Assembly: GCF_964355755.1 (NCBI RefSeq)
Contig: NC_092670.1
Span: 29,995,795-30,059,794, forward strand
Length of the DNA stretch: 64,000 nt
From: Antedon mediterranea
Taxonomy: Eukaryota; Echinodermata; Crinoidea; Comatulida; Antedonidae
Direction of reading: 5' to 3'
This document shows, piece after piece, positions 15,401 to 20,600 of the stretch. The notes beneath the pieces are model-generated. The model was not told the origin of the DNA, did not search any database, and was given only the letters and a program-made list of their open reading frames with translations. Positions within the stretch are counted from its first letter, which is position 1; the number at the start of each line of letters is the position of its first letter. The position numbers and the translations under genes were made by a program.

Positions 15401-17646
15401 GAAAACCTTTGCTGCAAGATCCTCGTACGTATCAGGGTAAGATGTAAATGTTCTGATTAATGCCATCAAGTCAACAACATAGGCAATGACAGTAGCCTTT
15501 GCTGGCAGTGCTCGACCAGGATCCATAACATCTGTTGAACTTTTTTCGATGAGAATTTCCATTAGGACACTTTTCTGAGTTGTTCGTCTTGTCCCATCTG
15601 CATTAGCCAGGCTTAGCGGGACAGAGGTAAGTGGATACTCGAAGGCTTTCTTAAAGTCAATTATTCTACCTTGCTTTGTTGAGGTGGCAAGAAGCTTCCC
15701 TAAAACATCCCGATTAGCTTCTATTACTTTTACTTTCCCATTTGCCTTGATTTCGAGTTTCTTCCCACTATTCGAAAATAAAGTGAGCTTGTTGCGCTTA
15801 ATAGGGTCATGGAATTTCAATTTAGTTGACTCAAGCCTTTCCTTTACAAAGCTTTCATGGACTGACTTGCCATTTGACAGGACTTTAAATATTCCGTCCG
15901 CAATATTTTTGTTCACTGGCGCTCCAGAACTAAGATTGTACAATTCATCTCTATTTAAAATGGGGTCAAATGGGTTGACATATTCTGTTGTCAAAACATA
16001 AATCAATTTCTGCACCTTGTCTTCAGATGAGATGATACGTGAAGGTCGTACTTGCTTGTATACATATCCATCAGGCTCACTATTGGAGTAGGTACGTAAA
16101 TAAGCAGTATTTTCTGTGTAAATCAAGCAAGATATGATATCTTCAACAGAAAGATTACAGATATATCATTACTGCCACCATGTCAGCAGACCCTTGAGTT
16201 TCATACTTAGAGCAAACTTCATTGCTAAAGAATGGCAATCAGCAGACGTCAATGATTTTGTCAACAACAGTAGGCCTACACACAATGGATGGAATGAACA
16301 AATGGAGCCTAAATGGATTGAGACAGTGATGCCCGCGGATGTCCAGGAACTGTTTACACATAATGAATATGAAGACTTTTCAGATTGCAGTGATGTGAGC
16401 GATCTTGAAGATTAATACACGACATACAGACTGAAACACTAAGGGAAGCATGTATGTAGTAAAAGAATTAAATTCTTGGCCTTGTTATGGCTTATTAATC
16501 TCATATATTCGGATTGCACATGAAAAACTGGTCCAGAAAATAATATGAGAATGTCAACCTCCAATTGGCACAAAATGAATTAATTGACAAGATATTACTA
16601 AATGTGATCAGATAGGAGAAATGTCTTGCATTTTGGGTCAAAGGTCAGTAACGTTATTTCCGGTCATTTTTACAGATAATGTTCTATTAGTTTGAATATA
16701 AACATCTATATTCTGGACAGTTTGACACCAATTACAACTTTCTGTGTCGAGTAGTTACGGAGATATGATATCTGTTGGATATTGGGTCAAAGGTCAATAG
16801 AGGCATTTCCGGCCATTTTCGGACAAAATGTGCTATTTACATCAAATAGGAACATGTACATTCCGAACAATTTGACACCATAAGTAACTCTCTATGACCA
16901 GTGGTTGCCAAGATATCATAGTCTACTGTAACTGGTGGCCATTTTGAAAAAAGCGCCCTCACGCGAAAGTTCTCAGGTTACAGCCCATTTACCCAATATA
17001 TTTGGATTCCCCAGAAAAAACTGGTCTAGAAAAGTCATATGAGAATTTCTACCTCTCCGGGTGGCACCTACCTCATTCATAGCCTAGTCTATATATACAA
17101 CAACAAATAATACAAAACCGGAAAATCAAAATAAAATAGTTTTTCCCACTTAGTGTAAATATTTTATCCCACTTAGTGTAAATATTTTTGCGGCCTAAAC
17201 TGAAAAAAAAAAAATAATAATAATAATAATAACATATAAACAAGAATACTTGATTGAGGAGTAGATAATATAATTTGATGCATTTATAATTGTATTGTAT
17301 TGTTAATTTTCAATAGTATTTGTGTTCAAGAAGGTACACCAATCGATATATTGATTGACGAGGAAATGTTAAGGCATCTTAGGAAAGAAATTGGTTTGAC
17401 ATGTAATTTATCAACTCGAACATGCAGCCCGTGCAAAGAAGGGACATACCTGTTATTTGGAAATTCAAAATGTGAAAAGTGCCCACCTGGTAATGTATTA
17501 AGTATATTTTTTAAGTGTATTAAATAATAAAGCAACGGGATACTTATTTTTTTCCATTTATTTTGACAGTAACATATTGCAATATTTATTTCTAATAATA
17601 AACTAATAATCTTTAGTTTGTGAGATTTTTTTGCGAATGATGATCG

Positions 17647-17687
<41 letters not shown>

Positions 17688-20600
17688 CAATCCAAAGGCA
17701 AATTACTGAAAAAAATGACAATGCTGTGGGTATCAGTGGCTGGATCTCAATGGAGATACAAAAATAAAAAGCGAAAAGCTAAATCAAAACGATAAAGTAA
17801 ACAGCCAGAAAAGTTAGCAGATATATTTATCGTTTCAGATTAATTAATTAAATTTCAGTATATCACCGGGCGGTTTAGAATGACTGTTCTTTGCCTAATT
17901 TGTTTATAGCTATATATAAATTATGGTTAATTCTGACATAGGTGAGCACAATGCAAAAACTTCGGTACAAATCTCCGCCTTAAATACCTACCTTATCTAT
18001 CTGAGATGTACCACGAAACGTAGATTTGATAACATTAGTGTTCAGAGCGACGCTATTGTTCCATATTTCTATCTTAGGAAGATATTATAAAGAGTTTTTT
18101 AATACAATTTATGATTTCAACATTAGATTTTCATTAGTAGGACTGGAGTTTAAGTTGGCCATTAATCATAGCCATTTCAGTTTTTTGTAAATATACGCCA
18201 TAAAGAATCAGAATATATTGTGGGGAATAGTATTATAAAATTACATAGAGAGATTTGATGATAAGACATTTTTCGAGTGAAATCCCGATAGCTGAGTTTT
18301 ATTGAGTAAGCTTGCAGAGGAATAACTGTAGGCTATCTTCCTGTGTCCCGTTAGGACCGAGATGTCTGCCCATGTTGCAAGCCGTACCATAATGTCTTCT
18401 TTCTGGGCCCACTCTGTCACGGCAGTTAGTTTCAAAAGATGATTAAATTAAATAATGTATTAATAATTATTAGGATGGTATTCATTTGAATAAACGCCTC
18501 TCCAATAAAACATCACTTTGAATAATAACCCCCCCCCCCCCCAACCCAACTATCTAATAAACATCCATCCACATATTTATAACAACACAATTATACGGTA
18601 CTATTTGTAGTAGAATTCACCGCACTGTTATCTACAATTTACCAAGCATTTGTTATTCTTTTTTAGCACTTTTCATATCTATTAGAGGATTTCATTTGAT
18701 TATAAATGTTACCATATTTAATTAAAACTACAAAATTTAACATATATCCCTCGAATAAGCACCTCCCTCAAATGACCTCCGCCTCCCAAAAGGGCCCTAC
18801 CAAACAATAAAAACTGTACTTTAAAATGTTATTAATCATCTAAAACACTGTGAAACAAAGTAGTTTAGTTTTACGAATGTCAAAAGCATTTTCAATTGGT
18901 AACCGACAGAAAACGTATAAGGAGAACATTATCATTCCGAAAACCATCGTCTACACTAGAGGGGGAGCGCCGTACCACGCCGAGAATGTTAAGGAGTCGC
19001 TATCCAATCGAGTTTGAACAATACCATGAAAGCCCCAGTGGTCTAATGGTTAGGCAACTGCATGTCAAGCAGACGGTCTGAGTTTTGACGAAGGAGGGTT
19101 AAAAATTCCCCATATTAAGAGTTACTGTACATCTCAAATCTCAAATCATGTTGGGTGAAAAGATATCTTGATGGAAATCAATCCAAGTGGAAAGTGTTAC
19201 AGCACAGCAGGCAAAGAACATTAATTCTAAACAACCCAGTGATATACTGAAATTTAATTAATTAATTTGAAACGATAAAGATGAGGAAATCTGTGAGAAT
19301 GAGAAAAAGTCGCCCCAACCGAGACTCGAACTCGGACCGTCTGCTTGACATGCAGTTGCCCTAACCAATAGACCACTGGGTCTTTCATGGTATTGTTCAA
19401 ACTCGATTGGATAGCGACTCTTTAACATTCTCGGCGTGGTACGGCGGAACAGCACTAGTCCTCAGTTGTACGCACGCGCAACAGAGATCAAATTGATACA
19501 CCCTCATCTTTCAGTGTTTATTCACGAGGCGGGATCTCCGAAGAGATACTTTTATATATGTAAACACAGTAGGCAAAGAATATTAATTCTAAACTGCCCG
19601 GTGATATACTGAAATTTAATTAATTAATTTGAAACGATAAAGATGAGGAAATCTGTGAGAATGAGAAAAAGTCGCCCCAACCGAGACTCGAACTCGGACC
19701 GTTTGCTTGACATGCAGATGCCCTCTGGGGCTTTCATGGTATTATTCAAACTCGATTGAATAGCGACTCTTTAACATTCTCGGCGTGGTACGGCGGAACA
19801 GCACTAGTCCTCAATTGTACGCACGCGCACCAGAGATCAAATTGATACACCCTCATCTTTTACAGCATTTTTATTCACCAAGCGGGATCTCCGAAGATAT
19901 ACTTTTATATATATAAGCACATCAGGCTAAGGACATCAATTCTAAACCGCCCGGTGATATACTGAAATTTAATTAATTATGTTGAAACGATAAAGATGAG
20001 GAAATCTGTGAGAATGAGAAAAAGTCGCCCCAGCCGAGACTCGAACTCGGACCGCCTGCTTGATATGCAGCTGTCCTAACCAATAGACCACTGGGGCTTT
20101 CATGGTATTGTTCAAACTCGATTGGATAGCGACTCTTTAACACTCTCGGCGTGGTATGGTGGAACAGCACTAGTCCTCAGTTGTACGCACGCGCACCAGA
20201 TATCAAATTGATACGCCCTCATCTTTCAGTATTTTTATTCACGAGGCGGGATCGTCGAAGAGATTCTTTTTATATATATAATGAGTTTGAACAATACCAT
20301 GAAAGCCCCAGTGGTCTAATGGTTAGGACATCTGCATGTCAAGCAGACGGTCCGAGTTCGAGTCTCGGTTGGGGCGAATTTTTCTCATTCTCACAGATTT
20401 CCTCATCTTTATAGTTTCAAATTAATTAATTGAATTTCAGTATAACACCGGGCGGTTTAGAATTAATGTTCTTTGCCTGATGTGTTTATAGCGACTCTTT
20501 AACATTCTCGGCGTTATGTAGTTATAACAATGCAATGTGTTAGTAATAAGGAAGGGAAGCAAAGACATTAATATTTATTTTAAAAGACAAAATCTCAATG

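Larger units (their letters stand above)
13659..17092. mobile_element. Foldback element with roughly 1-kb inverted arms and a PIN/FEN1-like nuclease gene
   Basis: Left arm about 13659-14655 and right arm about 16115-17092 are inverted repeats, starting from TATAGACTAGGCTAT at both outer ends. Between them lies a minus-strand nuclease-like gene. The arms contain TTGACCTTTGACCC phrases and also the last ~90 codons of the gene, so the 3' coding end is present twice in opposite orientation. No clear target duplication. It fills the gene A intron between 13127 and 17317. Confidence 0.75.

Noticed and set aside
15171-16001. Plus-strand frames of 89 and 105 codons
   Set aside because: Antisense shadows of the PIN-nuclease-like gene.
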